A DNA stretch of 64,000 nt from Xiphophorus maculatus (GCF_002775205.1 NC_036456.1:12489463-12553462); one strand, 5' to 3'. Numbered from the stretch's first letter, positions 52,201 to 62,300 are shown. Numbers and translations are program-made. Notes: generated by a model from the letters alone, not told the origin.

Positions 52201-55200
52201 AGCTCCAATTACACTCCACCAGCCCTGATTGGCTGGGGATAAGTCTGTCAGTGCCAGGGAGAGGGGGCATGTCCCACCCCCCTACCTATATATAGGACTG
52301 GCCCTGCACAGACAGATCATTCAAAAAACTCACACCCTCTTCCTCGCTACAAATGAGCAAGGAGGGTGGCTAGGTGAGACACTCACTCATGCTACTCAGA
52401 GAACCGGGGTTACGAAAGTAACCTAAAGTTCTCTTTCATAGCATTCGTTTCGTGTCTCACTATGGGAAAATCCTGACTCCCGGATTGCGATGCAGACCCA
52501 AGACCGACTGCTGACAATATGAGTCATTGATGGGTGCTTGGTGGCACTGATGCCAAGCTGAGCACTGAATGAGCCAGCGGTTGAGCTGTGACATCAAGCT
52601 TATAAAACCGAGCAAATGTATGGGGAGAAGCCCAGCTAGCTGCGGCACAGATCTCCTGGATGGAAACTCCTCTAAAAAGGGCCCATGAGGTGGTCACCCC
52701 TCGTGTAGAGTGGGCACGAAGGCCCTCAGGCGGCTGCTGTCCCTTAGAGGTGTAAGCTAAAGCAATTGCAGCAACTATCCAATGTGAAAGTCGCTGTTTT
52801 GATACAGGTTTACCAAGGTGACCTTTCGCCCAAGAAACAAACAGCTGGTCACTTTTCCTCAATATTTTGGTCCTATCCATATAAGTGTGCAGGGCCCGAA
52901 CTGGACAGAGTCCATGAAGACGCTCCTGCATCGCTGAGGAAAAAGGTGGGGGGCTAAAAGACACCAAGTCTATTGCCGAACATGACCCCAACACCTTGGG
53001 CAAAAAGGCAGGATTAGGAATTAAGGTCACCCTTCTATTCCCTGCAGAGAATTTGATACAAGCTGGGTTCACTGAAAAAGCATGGAGCTCACCCACCCGC
53101 TTAGCCGAAGTAAGTGCCAGTAAAAGCGCTGTCTTCAGAGTAACAAATCTCAAATCCACCTGTCCCAGGGGCTCAAATGGAGCATCCATCAGAGCATCCA
53201 GAACCAGAGGAAGGTCCCACGATGGGGCAAGGGGTTTAGAGACAGGAAGCCGACGACGAACTCCCTTCATAAACTGGCAAACCAAGGGGTGCTGTCCCAC
53301 GGTTTTCCCACCAAAACCAACATGGCAAGCTGAGATTGCTGCCAAGTACACTTTTATGGTGGAAAAAGCCTTACCCTTATCCAGCAGGTCCTGCAGGAAA
53401 GTCAAAATGGTAACTACAGAGCACTGAATGGATATTTCCTGTGCTTCTGCACACCATTTTTCAAATATGGCCCATTTGCAGTCATACAGAGACCTGGTGG
53501 TGGGGGCCCTTGCACTTTGGATTGTCTCAATAACATTGTGTGGGAGGCCTACAGAGTGTAAATTTAACCACTCACAGGCCAGGCCCATAGTGCCAGCCTT
53601 TCTGGGTGGGGGTGGAGGATTTCCCCCCCCGCCTGAGACAGCAGGTCCCGGCGCAGAGGTAGAGGCCATGGTTCTCCCTGGAGAAGCTGGATTATCTCTG
53701 CCAACCAGTGCTTCGATGGCCAGTGAGGTGCAATGAGAATCATTGACAAGCCTTCGGCTCGAACTCTGGCTATCGTCGGCAAAATGAGGGCTACAGGTGG
53801 GAATGCATACAGGAGAGCTCGAGGCCACTGGTGGGAGAGAGCATCCACCCCCAAAGGTGCTTCCCGGTCGTGAAGGGAGAAAAACAGAGGACACTGTGTG
53901 TTTTCCCGAGACGCAAACAGGTCTATTGAGGCCTGCCCGTAACGCAGCCAGATCATCCTGACTACCTCGGGGTGAAGTCTCCATTCTGCATACAGAGGGT
54001 TTCCCCTGGAGAGAAGGTCTGCTCCCCGGTTTAACACTCCTGGGATATGAGTGGCCCTTAGTGACAGAAAAAGATTGCTGCTCCAAGTGACCAGCTTGTG
54101 GGCCAGCATATGAAGATGAAGGGATCTTAGACCCCCTTGTCGGTTTATGTATGCCACCACAGTTGTGTTGTCTGTCCGAACTAATACGTGATGACCCTTT
54201 AGGAAAAGGAGGAAATGTTTCAGTGTCAGGAGAACAGCCAGCAGTTCCAGATAATTTATATGGAACACACGCATGTGTCTGTCCCATGTCCCATTCACTG
54301 ACTTCCCTTCGAAGATCCCCCCCCAGCCTGACAGGGAGGCATCTGTCGTCACCACTTTTCTGCTCAGTATAGTTCCCATGGGAACACCCTGAGATAGGAA
54401 GTGTACACTTCTCCAGGGACGTAGGGCTGCTCTGCAGGTGGCTGAGACCCTTACTCTGTGGGGGGGGTGTAAGCCCACCATCTGAGAAGCCACCCAACGT
54501 TGGACTCCCCTCATATGAAGGCGGCCTAGTGGGACAACGTCTAAAACTGAGGCCATTAGACCCAGTAATCGTCTGCACAGACGGGGAGACACAAAATTTC
54601 CCTTGTGGAACAGGGACATGCAGTTCATAAGTGATTTTACTCTCTCCTCTGTGAGTTTCACTCTGGCCTGGGCAGAGTCTAGAAACAGACCGATAAAAGA
54701 GATTTTTTTGACAGGGAAATAGGATGCTCTTCTCCACATTTATTTTGAATCCCAGATCCAGCATGTGTTTTGAGAGCAATGTTGTATGATCTGCAGCCTC
54801 CCGCTGTGACGGAGCTGCGATCAACCAATCGTCTATGTACGTGGCTACACGTACCCCCTGCTGCCTGAGTGGTGCCACAGCAGCTTCTGTGCATTTCACA
54901 AACACCCTTGGGCTCAAGGAGAGGCCAAATGGGAGAACGAGATACTCGTAGCATTTCCCCTGAAATGCAAATCTTAGATATTTCCTGTGTGGTGGATAAA
55001 TTGGAATGTGAAAATACGCATCCTTCAGATCGATTGATGTGAACCAATCGCCTGGGCGCAGGAAACGTAAGAGGGAAGCGTGTGTCAGCATTCTGAACTT
55101 GTATTTTCTCAGATGTCTGTTTAGAGCCCGAAGGTCTAAGATTGCACGCATCCCTCGACCACCTTTCTTTGGGACCAGGAAATATCTGGAGTAAAAACCT

Positions 55201-58200
55201 GCTTGGCATTTTTCCTGAGGGATTAATTGTATCGCTCTTTTCTCCAATAGAGAGGATATTTCCTCTTGTAGGAAAAAAGCTGCGGAGCCACTGGCCTGCG
55301 ATTGAATCACTCCCCTGAACTGTGGAGGCGGCAGAGCGAATTGCAGCCGGTATCCACGGTTTATTGTTCTTAAAACCCACTCTGAGTTTGTGCAGTTTGC
55401 CCATTTTATCGGTCTCAGTGACAGCGGGCTGACGGGCCAGTTTGTGTTGCATGGGGTAATACCGCCCTCTTGTGGCGCTGGCTTGCAAGACTTCTCGTCT
55501 CGCATCGCGCATGCGCAAGGGTTTCCCTCGGTCAAGCGTCTGCTTATGGGGGGGAGAGGCTGTGCACCTATCAGGGAGCGACAAACCATCTCCCCTCTTA
55601 TTGGTATTTGTTTGTTTTGCAACATTTTTAGCTGCGCCCTCGGCGTTTTGCCTGGATGCGGCAGCTTGTGAAAGTTTAATGTTCTGTGACATAAAACAGT
55701 GCTTGTGGGACATGAACTGGGTCCAACGCGGGACATCCCGAACTGAACACGGTTCCCGTTTCGTGCGCGCTGAGCGGGCTCGAACATCCCCTCGTTTGTG
55801 CGCCGAACTTTGCTGAACTTTATGGAAGGGCTCGGTAACGGAGCCGCGTCTGAGGGCGAGTCCAGCTCGCTCTCTGACTTCCAAAAAGCTGTCAGGCCAA
55901 ACGCTTCCTCCTCCTCACCGTCTGGGTGGACCCGGGTGGCGGCTGATCCGAGCGGGCGGCTTCGGGTTTCTTCGGCCACGAGCCCTTAGCAGCAGCGCCT
56001 TTCGGAGGAGGGTTAGCGGCCGTCTGGGTCTTCGGCAATTTAGGGATTCTGAAAGTGGGAGGCAAACGCGCCGCAGCCTGGGCAAAGGTTTGGCGCTGGG
56101 ACGTGGGGCCGGTGGCTGCGTGCACCGGCGCCCGTCTTGGGAGACACAGCTTTAAAGCCTCATCGTCCCTTTTCTTGTCCTCACACCTCTTTTGCATAGA
56201 TGTAACAGCTGCACCAAACAGGCCCTGCGGGGTGATGGGGGTATCGAGGAGGTCCTCCTTTTCCCTGGTGGAAAGCGTGGTTAAGTTTAACCATCTAGCT
56301 CTTTCCTGTAGAACCATGAGCCCCATAGTTCTCCCCATAGCCTGGATCGCTACCTTATGGAGCTGGAGACAGTGATCAGTGATGATACACACTTCTTCCC
56401 ACAGTGTAGCGTCCGGTGATGCAGTCATCTCCTCCTCCAGCTCCGCCTGATACGCCATCAGCATGGAAGAAGCGTTCATGGCGCGAACTGATAGAGCGGC
56501 CGCCTTGTAGGATTTCTCCGTCGGGTTTGATTGGAAGCGGTCCGCTGCTGAAGGGAGGGATGGAGCCAACCCACCCGAAGACATAGACGTTTTCGGGTGA
56601 AGGTGCGCTGCCACCACTGGTTCGACTCGAGGCATTTGGCGGAGACCGTGGTCGTCCATTCCCTCGCAGTCTAGAACCGAGCCACCTGCCACTGGGTGCT
56701 TCTCCCTGTACGGTTTGTTGCGCCAGGAAACTGAAAATTCCTCCAGCAACTCAGGGAAGAAAGGCAGGAACTGCTTTCCCGTTCTCTTGGCTTTTGGCAG
56801 CTTTTTGCCGTCGAAACGTGATCTTGCTGCTTCAGCCTGAACTTCGGGCCACTGGATATGAAGTTTTGCTGCGGCGCGTTTACACACGTCATGCAGGTCC
56901 ACATCCAAGGCAGACGAAGAAGAGTCACCATCACCGGCCTGGCTGACGCCCGAAGGTGTAGGTCTTGCGACCCGACCTCGGAGCACAAGAGACGGTTCAT
57001 CATCTTCTTCTTCGTCGGTGATGAGAAGCTCAGAATCTGCATCCGAGCCTCCGTCGTCACCTGCCATGGGGTAATCGAGCGGGTAAGCTGTGAAGCTATG
57101 GCCGCTCACATCCAGTGGCAACGGGTTAACAGCGTCAAGCATATCGCCCCAGCTTGGTCCTGGTTCTGCATCAGGGACCGGTGTCAGTCCTTGAGCCGCC
57201 GTTTCTTGGCTAGCTGCAGCAGAAGCCAGGATGGGGTCGCCTCCGGACAGTGTCAATTGACGGGCCAGACGGCGACGCAGCACCTTGAGTGAGAGCCGGC
57301 TACAATGAGAGCATTCCTCCGATGACTCGAGGGCTGCTTGGGCATGCCTTAAGCCGAGACACGACACACACATTTGGTGAGTGTCCCAACTCGAAATTTT
57401 ATTTCCACACGGGCAAGCACGTGGATTTTCGTCCGCTTTAGCGTCTGCCTTTCCGGCGTCCATGCTAACTGCAGGAACGATTTCTGTGAAGTATCGCTAC
57501 TTCTGCCGGTATTGCTACCAATGGAGTATTGCTACTCCAGTGAAAAACAGTGAAGCGTATTTCTACTCCGCACAGTTATTCACAGATAACAGTGCTGTTT
57601 TGCAACAGACTGAACGCTAGTTTTCTCCCGATATAGACTACCAGTCTGGTACAAAGCGCCCGGCGATCGAGTTCGCACTCGTATCTATGGACAGTTAAGC
57701 TAAGCTCCAGAACGGCAGGCAAAAGAGAGAAACCAGTCGGGACTTCTGCTCGTAGCGAGAAGAGGTTTTTGAATGATCTGTCTGTGCAGGGCCAGTCCTA
57801 TATATAGGTAGGGGGGTGGGACATGCCCCCTCTCCCTGGCACTGACAGACTTATCCCCAGCCAATCAGGGCTGGTGGAGTGTAATTGGAGCTTCTGATGA
57901 GGTCACGCCCAGGGCGTTCCCATAGTGAGACACGAAACGAATGCTATGAAAGAGAACGCACAGCTTCGGATTACAAGGCGCATAAAACAGACAGACAGGA
58001 AGGGAATGAGACTGAAAAATGGAGGGATAAAAAGTTTCAGTCCAGTGGTCTCATCACTTTGACGCTGCACAGGCGCTCAGCATGCTCAAAAACACATTAC
58101 AGTGGATTAGTGTCACGAATTTTAAAACACTGACAGTAAAGCGTTTCCTGAAAATGAGCTCCGTCTGTAGAAACGATCCCAAATGATCAGCAGCATGTGG

Positions 58201-59063
58201 ACAGACGTCCCTGCATGGAAAGATTACAGGGATTCCTGCTCCAGTCTGCAGATCACATATCAGCTCCTCTGCTCTCCAACCTTTGTTCTCCTTTTCCTTT
58301 AATGTGTTTTTTTCCAATCTTATGCACTTAACAGATGCTCCGGCCCCAGATCTGCGTTTCTAGGCCAAGTCTCGATGTTCTGTCTTTGTTCGGATCCAAG
58401 CTGCAGGGTGGGGTGAAACAGCTGGGACTTCCACCAGAGAAAAGGAAAGTATTACAACAGTTTTTTGGCCGTGCGACATGGAGCTAGAGCATCATTGGAC
58501 AAAGACAGGAACAGGGGCCATCTTTATGTTCAGCAGGTAAGAAGCAGCTGTGCTCTGCCAATGGAGGACGTTTCAATGGACTTTAAACTAGATTCAAAGG
58601 GTCTGCAGCATAACTTCAATACCAACAGTTCAGACGCAAGACTCTTCCACGAAATCATACGCAAAAACTCACTTACTGCAATATTCAGATTCCTTTCTCA
58701 CTCCCTTGGACTAAAAGAAAAAATTCTGCTCTGACTCCGTATATTGGATGACATTTATGTTGATTTCCATCCATCCATTGTTTAAGTAGAGATCCTAAAA
58801 CCATCTTTTCTCTTCTCAAGTTCTCAAGGAACTTCTTTATAAGACAGCTGAGAAATGTAACTTCTATACATCCAGTGTACTTTTAATACAAAAGCCTTCA
58901 TACAAAATTCTGAAATATTTGAATAAAAGCCAACAGGTGCAGGTACGAAGAAAATTGTCAAAAAAAATATAGAACAAGTTTACATCTTCTTACCCACGAT
59001 ACCACTCTGCCGTTAAAACAAGGCAACTTGGCGCTATCGTCGGAAATCTCTTCCTTCACCACC
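43258..59063 (-). CDS. dvl2: Segment polarity protein dishevelled homolog DVL-2, exons 2-15 (exon 1 not in window)
   Basis: This cytoplasmic hub carries Frizzled signals to canonical and planar-polarity Wnt pathways. Exons in gene order: 58994-59063, 51637-51791, 48918-49027, 48582-48711, 48226-48316, 48037-48106, 47806-47945, 47579-47655, 47432-47499, 47219-47353, 46454-46585, 44887-45063, 44515-44739, 43258-43808 (TAG 43258-43260). They total 2131 bp, all phases match, and they give 709 residues. The first two carry the DIX C-terminal half ([20 protein letters not shown]). Next come a Pro-rich stretch, a [15 protein letters not shown] block and a [13 protein letters not shown] basic region. 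The PDZ domain has the ligand loop [10 protein letters not shown]; the DEP domain has [12 protein letters not shown]. The C-terminus has a PPPY motif and ends SEFFVDVM. Adjacency to acadvl, as in human ACADVL-DVL2, and overall length favour DVL2 over DVL1 or DVL3. Exon 1, which should hold the DIX start, was not found up to 64000. The intron between 51791 and 58994 holds a DIRS retrotransposon. Confidence 0.95.
45341..45380 (+). repeat. LINE/SINE-type 3' tail
   Basis: A third copy of the tail motif, in the dvl2 intron between exons 44887-45063 and 46454-46585. Confidence 0.5.
46630..46806 (-). mobile_element. tRNA-derived SINE
   Basis: Read on the minus strand from about 46806, the element has an A box (TGGCGCAGGGG, 46792-46802) and a perfect B box (GGTTCGATTCC, 46731-46741), spaced as in a tRNA promoter. 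A non-tRNA body follows and ends near AATAAAGGCTACTAGAGCC. It lies in a dvl2 intron in the same orientation as the gene. It is not a functional tRNA, since no cloverleaf acceptor stem is seen. An inverted LINE-type tail at 46830-46872 abuts it. Confidence 0.75.
49028..51636. other. dvl2 intron without recognised gene
   Basis: Mostly AT-rich. Two open frames of 76-93 codons at 49285-49515 (minus) and 49635-49916 (plus) show no recognisable family and are probably chance. Confidence 0.5.
51485..51526. repeat. (GAAA)n tract and poly-A
   Basis: A tetranucleotide repeat followed by an A run, in the dvl2 intron just downstream of exon 51637-51791. Confidence 0.9.
52160..52327 (+). repeat. DIRS inverted terminal repeat (3' end of the element)
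   Basis: These 168 bp read as the exact reverse complement of 57766-57933. The repeat contains the 12-bp palindrome CCTATATATAGG at 52285-52296. Outside it, 52114-52159 is a unique terminal extension whose complement recurs in the internal complementary region. Confidence 0.92.
52374..52468. repeat. DIRS internal complementary region (ICR)
   Basis: Bases 52374-52428 are the reverse complement of the left terminus (52114-52168), and 52428-52468 are the reverse complement of the right terminus (57917-57957). The two pieces abut with one shared G. The region therefore reads like the junction of a circularised element. In the accepted DIRS replication model this sequence templates completion and circularisation of the cDNA. 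It lies just downstream of the recombinase stop codon. Confidence 0.9.
52524..53588 (-). CDS. DIRS element tyrosine recombinase (about 354 aa)
   Basis: This is a phage-integrase-fold recombinase that would insert circular element DNA. The catalytic set is visible: the first Arg in [13 protein letters not shown], His and Arg in RAHSTRG, a Trp in [10 protein letters not shown], and the nucleophilic Tyr in FARFYKLD near the C-terminus. An N-terminal SAM-like core-binding segment ([16 protein letters not shown]) precedes it. I chose the ATG at 53588, just before this segment. It overlaps the end of the methyltransferase frame by 25 bases. The reading frame stays open much further upstream, to 55979, but that part is the other frame of the RNase H region. 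The stop lies 56 bases before the internal complementary region. The catalytic domain looks intact. Confidence 0.87.
   Translation of the reverse strand: MGLACEWLNLHSVGLPHNVIETIQSARAPTTRSLYDCKWAIFEKWCAEAQEISIQCSVVTILTFLQDLLDKGKAFSTIKVYLAAISACHVGFGGKTVGQHPLVCQFMKGVRRRLPVSKPLAPSWDLPLVLDALMDAPFEPLGQVDLRFVTLKTALLLALTSAKRVGELHAFSVNPACIKFSAGNRRVTLIPNPAFLPKVLGSCSAIDLVSFSPPPFSSAMQERLHGLCPVRALHTYMDRTKILRKSDQLFVSWAKGHLGKPVSKQRLSHWIVAAIALAYTSKGQQPPEGLRAHSTRGVTTSWALFRGVSIQEICAAASWASPHTFARFYKLDVTAQPLAHSVLSLASVPPSTHQ
53564..55979 (-). pseudogene. DIRS element reverse transcriptase - RNase H - methyltransferase-like polyprotein, interrupted by one frameshift
   Basis: The reverse-transcriptase domain begins in the frame opening at 55979. 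It carries [38 protein letters not shown] and the catalytic YIDD at 54828-54839. The homology then moves to a frame offset by one base, starting at a run of seven T (plus strand) at 54703-54709. That second frame runs to a stop at 53564. It contains the RT thumb, an RNase H domain with acidic residues in [29 protein letters not shown] and NRGADLLSR, and a DIRS methyltransferase-like block ([22 protein letters not shown]). A length change in the homopolymer is the simplest cause. A sequencing error or true recoding is possible. As read, the polyprotein is not continuous. Confidence 0.82.
55892..57463 (-). CDS. DIRS element gag-like protein (523 aa)
   Basis: The first ORF of the element has its ATG at 57461-57463. 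The N-terminus has a CPCG....CVSC....CSHC cysteine pattern (roughly residues 17-60), a possible zinc-binding module. An acidic stretch (DEEEDDE, near 150) and a long middle domain without recognisable motifs follow. The C-terminus is Pro/Lys/Arg-rich and ends in a basic run (RRRKRLA), suggesting nucleic-acid binding. I call it gag by position and composition, since DIRS gags diverge quickly. It overlaps the start of the polymerase frame by 88 bases in another frame, so that product may need reinitiation or frameshifting. Confidence 0.8.
   Translation of the reverse strand: MDAGKADAKADENPRACPCGNKISSWDTHQMCVSCLGLRHAQAALESSEECSHCSRLSLKVLRRRLARQLTLSGGDPILASAAASQETAAQGLTPVPDAEPGPSWGDMLDAVNPLPLDVSGHSFTAYPLDYPMAGDDGGSDADSELLITDEEEDDEPSLVLRGRVARPTPSGVSQAGDGDSSSSALDVDLHDVCKRAAAKLHIQWPEVQAEAARSRFDGKKLPKAKRTGKQFLPFFPELLEEFSVSWRNKPYREKHPVAGGSVLDCEGMDDHGLRQMPRVEPVVAAHLHPKTSMSSGGLAPSLPSAADRFQSNPTEKSYKAAALSVRAMNASSMLMAYQAELEEEMTASPDATLWEEVCIITDHCLQLHKVAIQAMGRTMGLMVLQERARWLNLTTLSTREKEDLLDTPITPQGLFGAAVTSMQKRCEDKKRDDEALKLCLPRRAPVHAATGPTSQRQTFAQAAARLPPTFRIPKLPKTQTAANPPPKGAAAKGSWPKKPEAARSDQPPPGSTQTVRRRKRLA
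57766..57933 (-). repeat. DIRS inverted terminal repeat (5' end of the element)
   Basis: This is the partner of 52160-52327, with identical sequence in inverted orientation. The outer extension, 57934-57957, recurs in complement in the internal complementary region. The repeat lies upstream of the gag ORF and should carry the element's promoter. Confidence 0.92.
57797..57808 (-). promoter_or_regulatory. TATA-like palindrome in the DIRS 5' terminal repeat
   Basis: CCTATATATAGG lies about 335 bases upstream of the gag ATG, a suitable place for a TATA box driving the element's minus-strand transcript. Being a palindrome, it reads the same both ways. Promoter function is inferred. Confidence 0.45.
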
Positions 59064-59331
59064 CTGGAGAAAGAAAAAAAAGGAGAAGAGAAGTTCAGGA
59101 AGCATAAACTGCTCTGTTTTCACAACATTGGTGATGGATGAATGTGGCCTCACAGTAGCACAGCTGAGCGGAGGAACATGCTGCTCAGAAGGAAAACAGT
59201 GAAAATGGAGGGAGACAAAGAGCCGACACGTCCAAATAAATGTTTTTGTCTCAAACCAGGAACACAAAGTGAAAACATGACAAAGTGCTTCTTCTTGCAA
59301 CGTCGTCACATCTTTCCCTTGAGGCAGCGAA

Positions 59332-59355
59332 CATCCATCCATCCATCCATCCATC
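59332..59355. repeat. (CATC)n tract
   Basis: About six CATC units in dvl2 intron 1. The same motif often marks the edge of fish LINE copies. Confidence 0.85.
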
Positions 59356-62300
59356 TTACCAGCAAGCACAGTCTTGATGCACGTTTGCTGAAGTATTACC
59401 AAATATTACACTCAAGCCCTCTTTGCAATTGCAATATCGCACACACTGAAGGTGGAATCCTGACTAGTTTGATACATTGTGAAGCTCAATCTGACACATA
59501 AAATGTGTTTTAGATTTTTTATTTTATTCAACCTGTGCAAATAACCAATAAAGCAGGGGAACCGGTGGAAAAATACAAAATTTCCCTCATCAGAAAACAC
59601 AACTACATGATTTGTTCTAAGAATTTAGATCTATGAGGAAACAAGGCAATACAATAAACACGTAATATTTTAATGAAACAAAGATATAAGATTTGGAATT
59701 TTTTTTGCCTTAATTTGATGTCGTATACAATTTTCTGTTTCCGGACCCAGCAAAACAGCTGAAACACTGGGTTCATTTAAATCCAAGTTGTTTTTGATTA
59801 ATAATACATTGACCAATATATTTGATCTGCCTTATTTTTGTGCTATACAAGCACAACAATGAGATTTATCTGGATAAATAAATGTAAAATAAAATTAAAC
59901 ACATTCGCTGTCAGGAATTCCTGAAATCAGCTAAAACGTGTTAATACCTGTAGAAAGTTTCTCTGGAGGAACATAAACCACTTTATTTTATTTTGGGTTT
60001 TTTTGGAACAACAAATGAATTGATCATTTTATTGACGGGAAGCGGCAGGGCTGGACGTGATCGTAGCCGCTCTGAACAATGCGCGCTATCCTAATGGAGG
60101 CGGCGGCTTTCACCAGCATCCCAGAAACAGTCTGGTGCTGCGCTAAAAATATGCTTCTGGTCTATTTCTGATGGAAGATGTGTCGAACTGCACACAGCAG
60201 GCCAGGCAGACAGGCAGTCGGACAGCAGCAGCGCAGAAAGAAAAACATGTCAAGCCAACTAACTTCATGCAGCCACTAAAATATCCCACAGGTTTTCTTT
60301 GATTTTTGTAAAAAAATATATTTATATATTAAAAAAAATTACTTTGTCACTTTCTGTACGGTAAGTTACACCAGGGCTCAACTTCCAGGTGGTTGAACGG
60401 ACTTCATGTAGAGTTGCATCATGTTTTTCTGATCCGTATCTTCGTCTTAAAAATGTGTCTCCAAACAAATGAACCAGGCTCTATTGTTTCTGATTGAAAG
60501 ACAGCTTCTGCTCATTTCATACAGGTGGATTTTCAAATCAACAACACACCGTAAAACGGGTCGAATCAGTCAGGAAACGTTAGAAAGTAAAAATCCACAA
60601 TCAGAGAAATTACCAAATAACATTCCTTTGTTTTGCTCGTCTTTCTTTGGAAGATTTTGTGGCCTGATCAACTTGAAATCATAAGTTTACTTAATAAAAA
60701 GACAGACACTTTTTTTGTTCTCCCACACTGTCTGAAGTTAAATCAGGAGCTTTTCATGCTTTAAGTCAGTTAAAATTACCACATTCATTTCTATTTGCTA
60801 ATTGGGATAAATAATTTTGGGAAATTCCAACGTAAACAAGAAAGATTTGGTCTGATTTCACTTCAGACCGTGAGGAAAAAAATAAAATCTATATAACTTA
60901 AAGAAGCTGCTTGCAAATATCAAAAGGCTCAAACGCAGAACCTGCCATGCGTCCTCCTCTGTCCCATCAGAGACAAAAACATCATTTGTGAACTTTCCTG
61001 CAACACAACGCTATTATTCAAATATTTTTCTTAAACAGGATTACAAAGAGAGCCTCTCAGCCGATGTGCAGCCCATTTGGTTGTTTGAAAATCAATCGGC
61101 CTCCACTGGGCTTTTGTAAGCAGCTGTTGAGTGCCGGTTTAGAGAGTGTCAGCATAAAGCCGGCTTGTTGTGGGAACCGGTGGGAATCTGCAGCAGGAAG
61201 CTGGAAGACAGTAAGTGGCCGCCGGGTGTTGGTCCACAAATGTTTCCTTCATTTATTTAACATTCATGTCTTCACAGACCGTCAGCAGCAGCCGTTATGC
61301 AACAGTTTTTCCTTCCTTACTACTTAGTCTAATCAAACAAGTGGAAACAGCTTCAGACAATAAAACAGACATAAACACGGATGTCCCAGTAACATATTAT
61401 TTCAGTATTTAAAAGTATGAATGTCCTAAAATCCCCTCCGCTGCCATTCTTCCAGTCCCCTGCAGCCATTACATTCCTCACACTCAACAGCATCAGCTTT
61501 CTAATAATTCATCTTCCTGAAACGGCTCCCTGATGCTCTCCCTGAGCACAGAAGAAGATCCAGAGACTCCAACTGAGCTCCACTCTCCCCCCCTGTAGAC
61601 GACGACCCAGACAACGCAGCAAAGGGCTGGGATCCCTCCCCTCGTGTTCCAGCGCCGGTTCTGGATCCCCCTCCTCCCCTCCGCCACACACGAGGCTCTG
61701 GCCGACAGCTGGCCTCGTACCAGGGCAAATGAAAACACACACTCCTCTCCCGGGTTGAAGAGAGAGGAGGGGGAGGGAAAAAAAAATCCCTGCTTTGACT
61801 GGACAGCTGACTCGGAGCTGTGTTTGAATTTTTTTCGTCTGAGCTCAGTTGGAGACGTTCGAATGAGTGAATCAGACCTGGCAGCCGGGTTTGAAGTAGG
61901 AGGTGGTTTCTACGGCTGATTCTGAGTTTCCGTAGTCCGCTGAGTGGGTCGCCTGCTATGTGTGCAAACAATCGTCCGGAGTCAAAAACAGTTATGTAAT
62001 GTCGAGTAACACAGAGGAAATCAGTCAGTATTTAAGCTGACTGATCGTATCATGATATAAGCGTTTCATATCAGTCGATATCGATAATTGTTGATTATTT
62101 TTCTGTTTTAAATATCTGAAATATGGCGTAATCTCTTCTGTTTTATCCACAGTTTTTATTTCATACCTTTCTTTTTATTTTTAAGCAGTTATTAGGCTGC
62201 TGTTGTGCAAGTTACTCAACAAACTGTTGCTAGGTAACCAAAGAATGGGTGAGTTAGTTGATGCCACCAGCCTTTCTTAGTTGGACCGTGAGAGGTTCAT

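Larger units (their letters stand above)
52114..57957 (-). mobile_element. DIRS-type tyrosine-recombinase retrotransposon, near full length
   Basis: The element is 5.84 kb and sits in a dvl2 intron, in the same orientation as dvl2. It shows the hallmarks of the DIRS order: inverted (not direct) terminal repeats, an internal complementary region near its 3' end that joins copies of both outer termini, a gag-like ORF, an RT-RNase H-methyltransferase region and a tyrosine recombinase instead of a DDE integrase. No target-site duplication is seen, as expected for recombinase-mediated insertion of a circle. The boundaries come from comparing the outer flanks with the internal complementary region and are good to within one or two bases. 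Identity of the two terminal repeats by eye over 168 bp suggests a recent insertion. The polymerase frame carries one shift (see that entry), so this copy may not be autonomous. Confidence 0.92.

Noticed and set aside
54679..55884. 401-codon minus-strand frame in the DIRS polymerase region
   Set aside because: It is the third frame over the RT domain, and its translation shows no RT or other motifs.
59034..59402. 122-codon minus-strand frame overlapping dvl2 exon 2
   Set aside because: It is not in the dvl2 frame and includes the CATC repeat. The real exon is 58994-59063.
61493..61971. Possible dvl2 exon 1 (156-codon minus-strand frame)
   Set aside because: The translation has no DIX N-terminal residues. 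It is Gly/Arg/Pro-rich and looks non-coding.
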